From: Eggerthellaceae bacterium
Lineage (GTDB): Bacteria; Actinomycetota; Coriobacteriia; Coriobacteriales; Eggerthellaceae
DNA: 7,464 nucleotides
Reading direction: 5' to 3'
Assembly: GCA_017533165.1 (NCBI GenBank)
Contig: JAFXIM010000246.1
Coordinates: 1 to 7,464, forward strand
The position numbers and the translations under genes were made by a program. This document shows positions 6,298 to 7,464 of this stretch, one piece after another. Numbering within the stretch: position 1 is the first letter of the stretch; each line of letters begins with the position of its first letter. Under the pieces are notes generated by a model. It worked only from the letters and a program-made list of their open reading frames with translations, searched no databases and was not told the origin of the DNA.

Positions 6298-6320
6298 GCG
6301 CCGGCCCGAAAGGCCGGCGC
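6298..6320 (-). terminator. Perfect 9-bp hairpin after alaS
   Basis: GCGCCGGCC and GGCCGGCGC form an uninterrupted 9-bp stem around a 5-nt loop (TTTCG on the minus strand), 15 nt after the alaS stop. On the minus strand it is followed by TGACTTTA rather than a T-tract, so if it terminates alaS transcription it is of the weak-U or no-U type. It also lies 8 nt before the ruvX Shine-Dalgarno and might instead be a processing or mRNA-stability element. Termination is inference; the hairpin itself is seen directly. Confidence 0.55.
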
Positions 6321-6335
6321 ATTCAAAACAAAGAT

Positions 6336-7464
6336 CTAGAGAAGCATATCCCTAGCGGCCTGCAGAGCAGCATCGATACCAGATGCATCCTTACCGCCAG
6401 CCTGGGCCATGGTGGGCTTACCGCCGCCACCGCCCTTAACGCACGGAGCGATGGCCTTGATAACAGCGCCGGCATTGAAGCCAGCAGCCACGGCCTCGTC
6501 GGTGCCCGCGGCCATGAGGATGGGCTTGCCGTCCTTGTCTGCCGCAACAACCATAGCGCCCGGTGCCGCCAAACGAGAGCTCACGACATCCCACAGGTTG
6601 CGCAGCTCGCCAGCATCGGTCACATCGGTACGGGAGATGACCACCGGGTAGCCACCCTGAGCGGTGGCAACGCTTGCGAGCAGGGCATCCAGACCGCCAC
6701 CTGCAACAGCGCCGCCCTTCTTCGCCGCCTTCTGAGCTTCCTTGAGGGCCTTCAGGTTAGCAGCCGCACGATCCGCCACCTCCATGGGCTTGGTGCGCAG
6801 CTCTGCAGCAGCGCGCTTGAGCTCCGCCTCGAAGCGGTTCATGTACTCGAGGGCGCCGTAGCTGGTCACAGCCTCGATACGACGCAAGTTGGCTCCAACA
6901 GAAGACTCGGAGGTGATCTTCACGAAGCCGATCTCAGCGGTGTTCTTGACGTGGCAACCGCCGCACAGCTCCTTGGAGAACTCGCCAGCCTCAACGACGC
7001 GCACGGAGTCGCCGTACTTCTCGCCGAACAGAGCGGTAACGCCAGCAGCGCGCGCCTGATCGATGGAGGTCTCATAAATCGTGGTAGGCACGGCCTTCAT
7101 GATGTACTCGTTAGCCACACGCTCCACCTCGGCGATCTGCTCGGGGGTCATGGCCTCGAAGTGCGTGAAGTCGAAACGCAGACGCTCGGGCTCAACAAGG
7201 GAGCCAGCCTGCTTGACGTGCTCGCCGAGCACCTCGCGCAGGGTTGCGTGCAGGATGTGGGTTGCGGTGTGGTTGCGCTCGATGGCGGCGCGGCGCTTGG
7301 AGTCAACGCGTACCACAACGGCGTCACCAACAGCCACCGCAGCTGCGGCCTCAACCTGATGGCAGGCAAGACCCTTCTCGGGAGCCTTAGTGTCGAGAAC
7401 CTTGAGCTCACCTTCGCCAACCAAAATAACACCGGTGTCGCCCACTTCACCGCCCATCTCAGCG
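6336..7464 (-). CDS. alaS: Alanyl-tRNA synthetase, C-terminal part only
   Basis: Charges tRNA(Ala) with alanine and clears mischarged Ser/Gly-tRNA(Ala). Only the last 375 codons are in the window; the full protein is about 870-890 residues, so the catalytic N-terminal domain lies to the right. The fragment opens with AEMGGEVGDTG, the start of the editing region. It continues with the editing-site HTATH (about 7257-7271), then ELCGGCHVKN with the Cys and His metal ligands (about 6951-6971), SVGANLRRIEAVT, an Ala/Lys-rich helical linker, and a C-Ala domain ending in the glycine-rich GGGGGKPTMAQAGGK segment that is typical of AlaRS. CGGCH in place of CGGTH is a known variant. The TAG stop at 6336 is intact and no disruption is seen. 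It is followed by a hairpin and then ruvX, an arrangement common in Actinomycetota and Bacillota. Confidence 0.97.
   Translation of the reverse strand, partial: AEMGGEVGDTGVILVGEGELKVLDTKAPEKGLACHQVEAAAAVAVGDAVVVRVDSKRRAAIERNHTATHILHATLREVLGEHVKQAGSLVEPERLRFDFTHFEAMTPEQIAEVERVANEYIMKAVPTTIYETSIDQARAAGVTALFGEKYGDSVRVVEAGEFSKELCGGCHVKNTAEIGFVKITSESSVGANLRRIEAVTSYGALEYMNRFEAELKRAAAELRTKPMEVADRAAANLKALKEAQKAAKKGGAVAGGGLDALLASVATAQGGYPVVISRTDVTDAGELRNLWDVVSSRLAAPGAMVVAADKDGKPILMAAGTDEAVAAGFNAGAVIKAIAPCVKGGGGGKPTMAQAGGKDASGIDAALQAARDMLL

Noticed and set aside
1..7464. A novel defence, mobile or biosynthetic system
   Set aside because: All coding space is taken by well-known housekeeping families in a familiar order; no transposase, integrase, direct-repeat array, tRNA-linked attachment site or orphan gene was seen.

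Overview
The window is an ordinary chromosomal segment in which every convincing gene lies on the minus strand. Read in the direction of transcription, from high to low coordinates, the order is: the 3' part of alaS (alanyl-tRNA synthetase), ruvX/yqgF (RNase H-fold nuclease family), mltG (endolytic murein transglycosylase), a yqeG-type HAD phosphatase, aroE, aroC, aroK and aroB. alaS is cut at the right edge, and aroB runs off the left edge after 359 codons, probably only a few codons short of complete.

The DNA is GC-rich, GTG starts are used, and the order alaS-ruvX-mltG-(aroE)-aroC-aroK-aroB is the one familiar from Actinomycetota. The yqeG gene beside aroE, together with an AroE of unusual sequence, makes me favour a Coriobacteriia-type organism (Eggerthellaceae/Atopobiaceae-like). 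That placement is inference from gene order and was not tested by a search.

Layout: 6336-7464 is the alaS C-terminal half. A perfect 9-bp GC hairpin at 6298-6320 separates it from ruvX (5862-6278). mltG (4551-5795) follows after 66 nt. yqeG (3963-4511) follows, with its start set by a strong Shine-Dalgarno inside the longer open frame. aroE (2940-3872) comes 90 nt later. A 150-nt spacer (2790-2939) precedes aroC (1608-2789). aroC overlaps aroK (1060-1611) by 4 nt, and aroK overlaps aroB (1-1078) by 19 nt.

Functionally, AroB, AroE, AroK and AroC cover four of the seven steps of the shikimate pathway: DAHP to 3-dehydroquinate, dehydroshikimate to shikimate, shikimate to shikimate-3-phosphate, and EPSP to chorismate. 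The last three genes look translationally coupled. MltG is a cell-wall enzyme, RuvX is linked to nucleic-acid maintenance or rRNA processing, and YqeG is a phosphatase whose yeast relative acts on phosphatidylglycerophosphate.

I found no mobile element, CRISPR array, tRNA or rRNA, and no evidence for a new multi-gene system. The most interesting non-coding stretch is the aroE-aroC spacer, which has attenuator-like alternative pairings. The large plus-strand open frames are antisense shadows of the minus-strand genes.
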